A DNA stretch of 64,000 nucleotides from Bombyx mori (taxonomy: Eukaryota > Arthropoda > Insecta > Lepidoptera > Bombycidae). The stretch spans positions 1,557,501 through 1,621,500 of the forward strand of contig NC_085127.1 in the NCBI RefSeq assembly GCF_030269925.1, given 5' to 3'. Positions 41,574 through 53,500 of this stretch are shown piece by piece. Within the stretch, counting starts at the first letter, position 1; every line of letters begins with the position of its first letter. The notes below the pieces were generated by a model. It was not told the origin of the DNA. It was given only the letters and a program-made list of their open reading frames with translations, and did not search any database. The position numbers and the translations under genes were made by a program.

Positions 41574-44500
41574 GTAAGACCTTGAGACTTAGACCGCCCC
41601 AAAATATTTGAAACTTAAAGAATTAATACAGAAAATTCATGGATACGCATGATATAAGAGTGACTTCAATGCCCGTAAAAGTATCATTTTTTGTTTTTAA
41701 GATCTGTTATCGGCATCTTTGAAATCTTAAGTAAAATTAATTTATGATAAGTATGTACATTTTCTTAATATTAAAATACATATACTTCGATAATGGCTTA
41801 ACAGCGGGTGTTCCCTGTGCTCGTTTGCTATTTATATTAATACAGATAAATGCACGCAGTATGTTTTTGTGTAATAATATCAACCATACTTTTTGAATAA
41901 AATCGCACATTTTGAAAAAAAAAATAGGAATTAAAAAAAAATTACATTTACCTCTAAAATAATAAAAAAATACTTCTGTAGGGAACAAACAAAATTTGAT
42001 AAAAATATATTATTAAGATTGAGTGGAATGTTAACAACCACTCCTGAATAAAAAGTATGGCATTGATGAAAACCAAACTTAATTCAGCGAAGCACAACAA
42101 CTTCTATTGGTCTGATCAGAACTGGTCAGAAGTTCCTAGTCTGCTTCTATAGTATAAATTGTTTTTTTTTTGTAATTTAAACTCCTAAATATGAAAGCTC
42201 AATATAAATATTTTGCTAAGGCCTAGTGGTTTAGTCATAGTATTCTGTATCTAGTGACTCCTGCCTCCCAGGGGATAAATATAAATAATCTGCTAAGTAC
42301 CATAAATACTTGAAATTAACTAAATATACTTGAAGTTAACAAATAATTTATTAAGACATTCCAATTAGATAATAGAAGATATTCCAATTAATGTTTTTCC
42401 TTTGATACAATTTCTATTTGTGTTTCTTTTGTTGTAATTTTTTTAAATTGCTTTACATATTTAGTTAAGTAAAATAGTTAAAATTCATATTTATATGTCT
42501 AAAGAACAACAAAATTTGATTATTAGCATAATATTAAAATATGATGAACAACATCAGTCTTCTGTGATAATGAAAATATTATAGTTTTAAAAATTACAGA
42601 AATAATAAAAGGAAATAACTAATATGGAATTAGATCATAAAAGGGAGATTTAATCTTGTGTATGATTTGCTAAAACTGAAGAAAGTACAACACAAATCTA
42701 TGCTTTATTCTATATGTAATGTTTGATAGTCAGTAATGTGAGAAGAAGGCCCTCTAAAATGACTTGGATGGCCTGTAAGAAAGAGAATATGAGTGAGAAG
42801 GGCTTGAGTGCAGAGAAGACACATGAAAGGCCTGAAATAAAAAGAGGGCATGCTGCCCTGACCCCCCATATAGTGGGATTAGGGTAACATGAAGATGATG
42901 TTTGATAGTTCATAAAAATCACATTTAAAAATACTGCAATGATTGTAAACGTTATAAAACTGTACTGATACGAAAATAATTGATAAAAGACTGTTCTAAA
43001 TAGAATTCGTCGTGGCCTCAGGGATAAGACGTCCGGTGCATTCGTGTCGAGCGATATGACGGTGTTCGAATCTCAGACGGGTACCAATTTTTCTAATGAA
43101 ATACGTACTCAACAAATGTTCACGATTGACTTCCACGGTGAAGGAATAACATCGTGTAATAAAAATCAAACCCGCAAAATTATAATTTGCGTAATTAGTG
43201 GTGGTAGGATCTCTTGTGAGTCCGCGCGGGTAGGTACCACCGCCCTGCCTATTTCTGCCGTGAAGCAGTAATGCGTTTCGGTTTGAAGGGTGGGGCAGCC
43301 GTTGTAAATATACTTGAGACCTTAGAACTTATATCTCAAGGTGGGTGGCGCATTTACGTCGTAGATGTCTATGGGCTCCAGTAACCACTTAACACCAGGT
43401 GGGCTGTGAGCTCGTCCACCAATCTAGCTATAAAAAATAAATAAAAAAGAATCATATTAAGATTAACTTAAATTATAAGCTCCGGACAAGTGTAATTGTA
43501 ATCTGAAGTGTGGTGTAGAAAGAATGAGAACTAACTAACTACCTATAAACCATTCCACCAATCATTTCCACAATAACGTACTAAACATATTATACTAAAA
43601 AACCTATCAATGCTGTCAACTCTTACTACATAATTTCTTTAACTAAATAGTTAAAGAAATTATAAAAGTTAAGTTAAAATCATAGTATATAGTAAAGTAT
43701 ATGTTATGGGTACTAGGTAACATTTATTAGTACTGTAAAAATGGAGGCCTTAAAACTCCCATCTCAAGGCGGGTGGCAGCGGCATTTACACGGTAGATAC
43801 CTATGGGTTTCAGTAACCACTTAACACCAGGTGGGCCGTGAGCTCGTCCACCCATCTAAACAATAAAGTAAAAAATATTGTGCGTATGTCATAATTTAAT
43901 AAAAAAGGCAAATTGAAAAAAATACAAATAATTATTTAAAAGTGGTATCACAGGGCTGCATTGGTTTGTTTTATCACCTCCCTAATTAATACGCAAAGCT
44001 CAAGCCTTACAGTTTGAAGTGTAGGATACCAATATACAATGACTTTAGCCTCCTGTGAATTCATTCACATTGTATTTATTAACCACAAGCTTAATTAATT
44101 CACGCCAGGTACACTTGCCGAAAAACGTACAATACTCGATCCAAAAAAAAACTTCAGCATTCATCCAATGGTTGAGGCGTTCCCGATAGTAACAAAAGTC
44201 AAGGCCACACTGCGCCCAGACTCGAAAAAATAAACAATCTATTAAAATAAGCATCAATAAAACAACAACCTTGACTTTGTACCATCCACATGGGCTAAAC
44301 TACATACAAACGTGTTTAATTGGTCGCGGCTCGACCAATTAAACACGTTTTATAAATATAGAGACGTGCCTTTTGTTTGAATGGCGTGGTCGATTTTTGT
44401 TACAGTTGAAAGAGAAGCTTACGACCATAAACAGTACAATCTCATTAATTCAATTGACATTGCCCACCTAATGAATGTACCTCAATATACCTCATAAGGT

Positions 44501-47500
44501 GTGTTACTATGAACGGATTATGACTGAGTAGTAGCTGATGGATCATTAGAAAGAATGGTTTAAATGTAGCTTGTAGCGATAACTATCATAGAACCCGAAA
44601 TATATGACAGGTGCCTGAATTGTACTTACGATATTTTGAACATAAATTTTTATACGACGGTGGTCATAAAATTACGAACGGCTATTTAAAAAGATAATTT
44701 TGTCAAACTAACAAGTATAACTAATTGCATGATTTTTTGTATTTCTCTCGTTATCGCAAAACTTTTCTGTACTAGCGGTATATTTGTTAATACACATGAT
44801 TGGCTAAAAAATAAATAGATTAACTTTATACTTACATCTGAACCTAGTAATCCTAGTATTACTACTTACTGGTCGGTGACATAATTAAGAAGGCTGTATC
44901 TATTTTTTCATACATATATGTATAGACTGTCTTTGCGTTTGTAGCTTCGATCAATAATAGTACTATTAATCGAAGGTTTGTAGGTTATATTTTAAGCACA
45001 GCAAAATAAAAATGTGCGGAATAAAATTTGTGATAAATATACAAAAGAAGCAATAATATATATTAGCCAGAAGAATTACTCGTCTAAACAGATAGCTGGC
45101 ATCTATAATGCTCAAAAACCCTGTCAAGCATTTTGCGACGTATCAGGCTATTTCAAATGTTCAGCATGTTCCCCAAAAAAAAGTAAATGTCGTTGATTTG
45201 GAAAAAATAAAATCGTTTTAAAGGATCTAATGAGCTGAGAAATTGTATTTTGATAAAAACAACTCTTTAGGATTCTCGGCACGCACAAGCCGAAGCCGTT
45301 TGGTAGAAAAAAGTGGCAGGGAAGGCCCGACTTGAATTGCAAGTTGGACAGTTAAACAATTGATATTCATTATTTTTCTGACGCGACAAAAATAAACAAA
45401 ATTAAACAAAAAGGATTCAAAACGATAGTGTCGTTACATAAGAGTTACTATAGTTCACTATACCTACGACGTTTTCTTAGAAGAATGAAACTTTATCTCT
45501 CTTGGAATGAATGAATACATGGAATATTAAAAACGGATAGGGTTATATCACACCGCTTATAGTTTTAATTAAACGCCGTGAACATACTACTAACTCTTCA
45601 TATTAGGTTAAAATTAATTACATTGTTTTTTTACTTGGCGCACTTCACATTCGTATGATTTAATTAATCAAAGTTTGGTGAATTCGAATAAAACGTTCTA
45701 AATTATTTGTCCAGCTACATTTGAATTTGTTACTATAGAGAAAAAAAAATATATATGCAAACATAAACTTTACGATTTCCTTCTATAAAAACAATAACTA
45801 CAATTTCGGAATAAAACTGAAATAATAATAATAATAACAAAACAAAAAATAAAAATGAATGTCTGTGTCTGAATGTCTGTTAACCTAAAGTTAAGGTAGT
45901 TTTGACATCCATGGTTGGCTGGTTTAGATCCAAAGTGCTCAACATGCACCACTATATTCCTTATTTCGTTTTGGGTCAGAGGGCCTTACCTGATACGAGG
46001 GCAGTTGAGTTAGATATAACATGATGTGATTTAATTAAAAAGAAATGGAACTTCAAATGATCGTTGGTCTACCGAGCAATTTCACCCGCTTGGTTTTTAC
46101 TGGTGGTAGGACCTCTTGTGAGTCCGCGCGGGAGGGTACCACCACTCTGCCTATTTCTGCCGTGAAGCAGTAATGCGTTTCGGTTTGAAGGGTGGGGCAG
46201 CCGTTGTAACTATACTTGAGACCTTAGAACTTATTCTCAAGGTGGGTGGCGCATTTACGTTGTGGATGTCTACGGGCTCCAGTAACCACTTAACACCAGG
46301 TGGGCTGTGAGCTCGTCCACCCATCTAAGCAATATATATATATACATATCTCCCCATTATCGAATCCTACAAACCTAGTTAAATCGTCTAGGAAATATTT
46401 TTCGCAACGTAATAGGTAAAAGTTTAATAAAAAAAAAAAAAAGGTAATAGCTTAGTATCTTGCTAGCTATTTCCATTACAAAAGCAAATCTAACGCATAT
46501 CAGATTCAAGGTTTTGTTACGGATTCTTAAATTATAATTGTACTCGTGCGCGGGAGTAGTGCCAGAAAAACGTTTATTCAACAAAGAACATGATAAGCAG
46601 AAAAGTCCCCCACCGAACGTGGTCTCGCCTTGTCGCGGCGGTGGGGCTTAAGCGTGCACCCCGATACCGTGGATCAGCGTTGTCTGCACAGGGGTGCCGT
46701 GAACAAAGAAGACTGCACACCGTGTTCCCGTTTCCCACCTTTGCTGGACAAAGTGTGTGTGAAGCGGGAGAGGGCTCCCTTCTGGAGCCCTCTTGGATGC
46801 TAGGCCATGTCCCCGGCAGCTCTTTGGCTGCTAAAGGGGAAGGCCCTCCAGAGGAGGGTACCGGTACGCCGGCGTGGCCACACCGTGGTCAGACGTGTGG
46901 GTCTGTCAGTAATGGTAGACCCCACGTGGATGAGAAGTGAACCGGAGGGCACTCCCTTCCGGTCGCTGGTTGCCATGTCCCCGGCTGCCTCTTGGCGGCT
47001 ACAGGGGAAGGCCCCCCAAAGGGGGGTACCGGTTTACCGGCGTGGCTTCGAAGAAGCACACCGCAATCCCTACCGAGTAGGGGACGGGGGCTGCTGCCTA
47101 GCAGGAGCCGTGAGGATGCGAACCTCTATAAAAAATGCCCCAATCCCAAGTTTTTGACACCTGACGATGGGATGAATGGCTGGAGGGAGTCTAGTCCCAA
47201 GGGTTGTCCCATACCGTAATCCCCACTTGGTGGGGGGCGGGGGCCGCTGCCTAGTAGGGGCCGCGAGGATGCAAACCTCTATAAAAAATGCCCTAATCCT
47301 AAGCCTGTGACGTGCCCGGTGATGGGATGAGTGGCTGGAGGGTGTCCAGTCGTGAGGGCCGTCCCAGGGGACCGACCCCTGGTTAAATAATAAAGGAATA
47401 AATAAATGATGGCAGACTTAACGAAAAAATTACCCCAGGAGGGTACCACTCTAGGTGGAGAATCCCTCCGTGCTTCCACCTCGGTGGGAGCATGCTGCCC

Positions 47501-50500
47501 CACGTATTCTGGGGGGGGCAAAGCATGCCACGATGAAGGGGGCTGTGCGACGGGCAGCGAAAAACCCGTCGAACCGAGGTGTGCCAGCGCTGGCTCGACG
47601 CGCTCTGCGCTCGTCAGCGACTGTGAGGCGGCTGGCCCGAAAGGGAAAGTTAGGCGGAAGAGAAAGTCGAGGGGAGTTTCTTCCCGCGAAGGGGAGGGGC
47701 AAACGTCGTCCTCTGACACGGATGCCCCACCGGAGAAAGTGGTGGTAGTCTCCGATTCGGCCTCTGCCGCGGAGGAGATGCCGCCCCCTAAAGGGAGACC
47801 CGCTCGGGGGAAGGGCGCACCGTCACCGGCGCCGTCATCGGCGTCGATGTCTGTCGCCTCGCTGGACGGGCGGACGACAGAAGAGGAGGAGGGCGGTCTC
47901 CGGGACCCTGCCTTGGTCATAGGCAGGGCCATGAAGACCGTCAAGTCGTATGCGGCGACCAGTGCCAAAACCAAAGCTGCTGGCCGCAGGCTGCGGGAAG
48001 TCGTCTCGCGAGTCTCGAAGGTTCTGCCTTCGGTTGCTTCCGCCAATGACCAGGTGGTGCAGCTGATGGCGGAGAATTTGAGGCTCCGAGCACAGCTACA
48101 GGCGCAGCAGCGGCCCGATGGCAAGGTTGCTGCTACCAAGCGGGTAGCCGCGACGAGGTCGTCGCCCGCGTTGCCACGTGCCGCTGGGTCGCGGACTCCT
48201 CCGGCATTTGTGCCGGCGGTGTCGCCGCTGGTCTCCGGGGTCCCTCGGGGTCCCTGTCCCTCGGCGGCGGCTGGCGACCCGTGGCCCGTGCTGCCACCAT
48301 CGCGCGCGGTACAGCGGCGTTCGCGTCTCCCGTCGCCGCGGTCTAGGGAGGCGACGGCCGTCGAGCGGCAGCAGGGATCCGCGGGGCCACGGATCGGGGG
48401 CCTGCCGGAACCGAATTGCTACAGCCTGGACGAGATTATCGATCGCACCGTCCAGGCTGTAATGGAAAGGCTGGGTGGCGGGCTGGCGGCTCTCGAAGCG
48501 AAACGTATTGTCGCTAGTGACGCTGAACGGCCTGCGTCTACACATGCCGCGGTGTCGGGTGCTGCAGTGACCCGCTCCACCCCCGTACAGGCTCCAGCCA
48601 CTAGGGCGGGCCCGGGGCGAGACAGAGCCAAGCGGGGGGGCGGCGCTAACGCGAAGTGCACATCGCAAGCGCCTCAACCCCGTCCGCTGCCCCCCCCCCG
48701 TCTAACATGGACGAGGGGTGGAATGTGGTGGCCCGGCGGGGTGCCAAGAGGGCCGTACCGACAGCTCCCCAAGTGGGTGGAGCACCGGCCACTGCGGCGT
48801 CTCAGGCTGCTCCCCAACAGGGTCGAGCGCCTGTGGCCGCCAACAAGAAAAAGAAGACGAAGAAGAAGTCGTCGCGCGCGCCGCGGTCGGCGGCAGTGGT
48901 CTTAACGCTGCTGCCGGCCGCCGAGGCCAAGGGCGTGTCATACGGAGATGTAGTCTCCCGGGCGCGCGCGGCTATTGATCTGGACGAGATCGGGGCGGGG
49001 GAGGGCCTCCGCTGTAGGCTGACGGCCAATGGGGCCAAGCTACTAGAGTGTCCCGGTGCCGATAGTTCCGGCATCGCGGAGCGTCTGGCGGCGAAGCTCC
49101 GTACGGTTCTGCCTGAGGAGGAGGTTCGGGTGCACAGGCCGGTCAAAATGGCTGAATTGAGAGTGACCGGCCTGGACGACTGCACCACTAAGGATGAGGT
49201 GGCGGCGGCTATTGCCGCCCGGGGCAACTGCGCCCTGGAGAATATAACTGTAGGCGAGCTGCGCCTCGGTTATACCGGGGCTGGCTCTGTTTGGGTGCGT
49301 TGCCCGGTAGAGGCGGCCACCTCCTTGGCTGCTCCTCCGCCCGGGAGACCGTCGGGGGAACCGGGCAGGTTGCGCGTGGGCTGGATAGCGGCCCGCGTGC
49401 GCCTTCTCGAACCACGCGCCTGGCGGTGCCTCAGATGCTTCAGCACTGGGCACTGCCTCGCAAAATGCGCGAGTGCGGTTGACCGCAGCGGATTGTGCTT
49501 TCGCTGTGGTCAGCCGGGACACAAGGCGGCCGTGTGCTCGGCTGCGCCGCATTGCTTATTATGTGCGGCGGCCGGGCGCAAGGCTGACCACCGGGCCGGG
49601 GGGGGGCAAGGCCTGCCCTCCGGCCAGCAAGAATGCTGAACGAAATCGGCGCCGCCAAGCTAAGCGGCGTCAAAAGAAGCGGTTGGCCGGGGGAGCACCG
49701 GCCGGCACTTTGTCCCCCGCTGAGGCGTTCGCGCCCGATAGCGGGGGCAATGGAGTAGGGGAGGGAGCGATGGATGTGGTTCAGCCTTAATGGATCACAC
49801 CTATCGCTTCCTGCAGGGAAACTTGAACCACTCCGCTGGGGCTCAGGACATGTTGCTCCAGACCATGGCGGAGTGGTCAATTGACGTGGCTGTGGTCGCC
49901 GAGCCATACTTCGTTCCCCCAGCGGATGACTGTTGGTTTGGGGACGTTGATGGCTTGGCGGCCATACATATCAGAAGAACCGCGATGGTCCCCCCCCCTG
50001 GCGATGGTAACCAGGGGCCCCGGGATCGTCGCGGTACAGTTAGAAAATATCGTCGTGATCGGGGTGTACTTTTCTCCGAATCGGCCTACCGTCGAGTTCG
50101 AGCGGTTCCTGGACGGGCTAGAGGTGATCGCTCGTCACCTCGCTCCCCGTTCAGTGATACTGGCGGGGGACTTCAATGCGAAGTCTGTCGCTTGGGGTTC
50201 CCCATTCACGGACGCTCGTGGTAGGCTGCTGGAGGAGTGGGCGGTCGCGGTCGGTCTCTGTATCGTTAATAGGGGCTCGATCGCGACTTGCGTGCGGTGG
50301 ACGGGCGAGTCTATCGTGGACCTGACGTTCGCGAGCTCGCCCGTCGCACGGCGCATCCTCGGCTGGAGAGTGGTGGTGGGGGCGGAATCGTTGTCCGATC
50401 ACCGGTATATCCGGTACGATCTTTCTGCCCCTGCGCCGACGCCGGCTGCAGGTGCCCGCGGGGTTGACCCCCCGCAGAGTGCATCCCGGTCATTCCCTAG

Positions 50501-53500
50501 GTGGGCACTGAAGCTCCTGAACAGGGAGCTCCTGGTGGAGGCCTCTATGGTGGCGGCGTGGGCGCCCAAGCGCCCACAACCTGTTGATGTGGAAACCGAG
50601 GCCGAATGGTTCCGGGGCGCGATGCACCGAATATGTGATGCTTCGATGCCCCGGGTCGGCTCTCGGCACTCTGGACGGTGACAGTCGCCCTGGTGGTCGC
50701 CCGAAATTGCAAGACTGCGTGCGGTCTCCATTCGGGCGAGCCGCCGGTGCACTAGACACCGCCGTCGCCGCCGCCTGCGGCGCGACGAGCCCGTCGCGTT
50801 CGCGGAGGAGGAAGCTCGGCTGCACCGCGAATATCGCGCTGCGAAGGACGCCCTGCGGCTGGCCATCAGGCGGGCCAAGGAGCAGAACATGGAGAGACTC
50901 TTGGAGGCGCTCGAAGTGGATCCGTGGGGGAGCCCATACAAATTGGTACGCGGCAAGTTGCGCCCGTGGGCCCCCTCTATGACTGAGCGTCTCCAGCCCC
51001 AGCAGCTGCGGGACATCGTTTCGGCGTTGTTCCCGCTGGAGCGGGAGGGTTTTGTCCCTCCCGCTATGGGCGGGCCGTCTGACACCGTCGACGGCCAAGC
51101 TCCTGCTGAGGTGCCCCGTATTACCGAGGCAGAGCTCCGGGTGGCCGTGGTCAAGATGACTGCGAAAGACACGGCCCCCGGCCCGGACGGAGTCCACGGC
51201 CGGGTATTGGCCTTGGCCCTCGGTGCCCTGGGGGACCGGCTCCTTGAGCTATATAATGGCTGCTTGGAGTCGGGACGGTTTCCGTCGCTCTGGCGGACGG
51301 GTAGACTTGTGTTGTTGAGGAAGGAGGGGCGCCCGGTGGATACAGCCGCCGGGTATCGTCCTATCGTGCTGCTGGACGAGGCGGGAAAACTGCTGGAACG
51401 TATTCTGGCTGCCCGCATCGTTCGGCACCTGGTCGGGGTGGGGCCTGACCTGTCGGCGGAGCAGTACGGCTTCCGGGAGGGCCGTTCGACCGTGGATGCA
51501 ATTCTTCGCGTGCGGTCCCTCTCGGACGAGGCCGTTTCTCGGGGTGGGGTGGCGCTGGCGGTGTCTCTTGACATCGCCAACGCATTTAACACTCTGCCCT
51601 GGACCGTGATAGGGGGGGCACTGGAGAGGCATGGAGTGCCCCTCTACCTCCGCCGGCTGGTTGGGTCCTATTTGGGGGCCAGGTCGGTCGTATGTACCGG
51701 GTACGGTGGGACCCTTCATCGTTTTCCGGTCGTGCGTGGTGTTCCGCAGGGGTCGGTTCTCGGCCCCCTCTTGTGGAATATCGGGTACGACTGGGTGCTG
51801 AGGGGCGCCCTCCTCCCGGGCCTCCGCGTTATTTGTTACGCGGACGACACGTTGGTCGTGGCCCGGGGGGATGATTTTAGGGAGTCTGCCCGTCTCGCCA
51901 CAGCGGGAGTGGCCCTCGTCGTCGGAAGGATAAGGAGGCTGGGTCTCGACGTGGCGCTCAATAAATCCGAGGCTCTGTGGTTTCACGGGCCACGGAGGGC
52001 GCCACCCGTTGACACCCACATCGTGGTTGGAGGCGTCCGGATAGGGGTCGGGGTGCAGTTGAAGTACCTCGGCCTCGTGTTGGACAGCCGGTGGGCCTTT
52101 CGTGCTCACTTTGCGGAGCTGGTCCCCCGATTGATGGGGACGGTCGGTTCTTTGAGCCGGCTGCTCCCGAATATTGGGGGACCGGATCAGGTTGTGCGCC
52201 GTCTCTACGCGGGGGTGGTGCGATCGATGGCCCTGTACGGTGCACCTGTGTGGGCTGAGCCGCGCAACCGGGCCACTATGGCTCGGTTCCTGCGCCGGCC
52301 GCAGCGCACCGTTGCCATCAGGGTCATCCGCGGATATCGCACCGTCTCCTTCGAGGCGGCGTGTGTTTTGGCGGGGACGCCGCCATGGGAGCTGGAGGCG
52401 GAGTCGCTCGCTGCCGACTATCGGTGGCGCAGCGAGCTTCGTGCTCGGGGCGTGGCGCGTGTCCCCGAGAGTGAGCTGCGGGCGCGGAAGGCCCATTCTC
52501 GGCGGTCCGTGCTCGAGTCGTGGTCGAGGCGATTGGCCAACCCCACGTGGGGGCTACGGACCGTCGAGGCGGTTTACCCGGTCTTTGATGACTGGGTGAA
52601 TCGTGGCGAGGGACGTCTCACCTTTCGTCTGGTGCAGGTGCTGACCGGGCACGGATGCTTCGGGAAGTACCTGCGCCGGATAGGGGCTGAGCCGACGACG
52701 AGGTGTCACCATTGTGGACACGACCTGGACACGGCGGAGCATACGCTCGCTGTCTGCCCCGCTTGGGAGGTGCAGCGCCGTGTCCTGGTCGCAAAGATAG
52801 GACCTGACTTGTCGCTGCCTGGCGTCGTGGCGTCGATGCTTGGCAGCGATGAGTCATGGAAGGCTATGCTCGACTTCTGCGAGTGCACCATCTCGCAGAA
52901 GGAGGCGGCGGGGCGAGTGAGGGAAAGCTCTCCTCACTACGCAGAAACCCGCCGCCGCCGAGCAGGGGGTCGGGACCGGGGTCGTATCCGTGACCTGGCC
53001 CCCTAAGAGCTAGGGGTCCCACCCGTTTTGTGCGGGGAGGGACCCAGACGAGGGGTGGCGTGCTCTGCACGCTCACCCACAATAGGAAGCCGGGTGATGG
53101 TAGACCGCGTTCCCCCGACCGCTCTGGGGGAAGGTGTAACGCGGCGCCATCAAAGCGGGCTCTCGGCCCGCTGAACGAGGGAACCGGTGGTCGTTTCGCT
53201 GGCGGCCACCGGTCCGGCGTCCGTGGGACGGTGGGATGGATGTAATGTGCTCTGCGTCAACCCTGTCCCGCCGTTTCAATAGCCCCGACTGGGCTCCGGC
53301 CCGGTCCGAGGTAGGGCGCCGGTTGTGAGCGGCAGGAGTTTTTAGTGAGGTTCAACTCCCACATACCCCACCTGCCGCGCGGGTGGGGATCCGGCGATTT
53401 TCTCCTGTGGAAAAAAAAAAAAAAAAAAAAAAAAGCAGAAAAGTCCATCGAAGTCTAGAAAGTTAAAGATGTTGATCGAAACTCTTCGCTATTAAACCGC

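Larger units (their letters stand above)
46597..53446 (+). mobile_element. Full-length R1-clade LINE with 12-bp target-site duplication
   Basis: GCAGAAAAGTCC occurs at 46597-46608 and 53435-53446, flanking an element of about 6.83 kb (46609-53434) that ends in a poly(A) tract. The order is a 5'UTR with tandem repeats (46609-47405), ORF1 (gag with CCHC knuckles), ORF2 (endonuclease and RT) and a 3'UTR of about 400 bp. GC content is far above the flanks. The target is neither 28S rDNA nor TTAGG telomeric repeat, unlike R1 or SART1/TRAS1. The same strand as the arrestin gene, in its first intron. Confidence 0.9.

Noticed and set aside
45014..45196. Small Cys-rich frame (possible antimicrobial or venom-like peptide)
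   Set aside because: No signal peptide, no conserved cysteine spacing and no splice or promoter support.
47279..48139. 286-codon minus-strand frame inside the R1-clade LINE
   Set aside because: A shadow of ORF1 caused by high GC content; the plus-strand reading has the zinc knuckles. The same holds for the 397- and 415-codon minus-strand frames opposite ORF2.
46597..53446. R1 insertion in 28S rDNA or SART/TRAS insertion in telomeric repeats
   Set aside because: The flanks contain neither rRNA sequence nor TTAGG arrays; the element is R1-clade by its proteins only.
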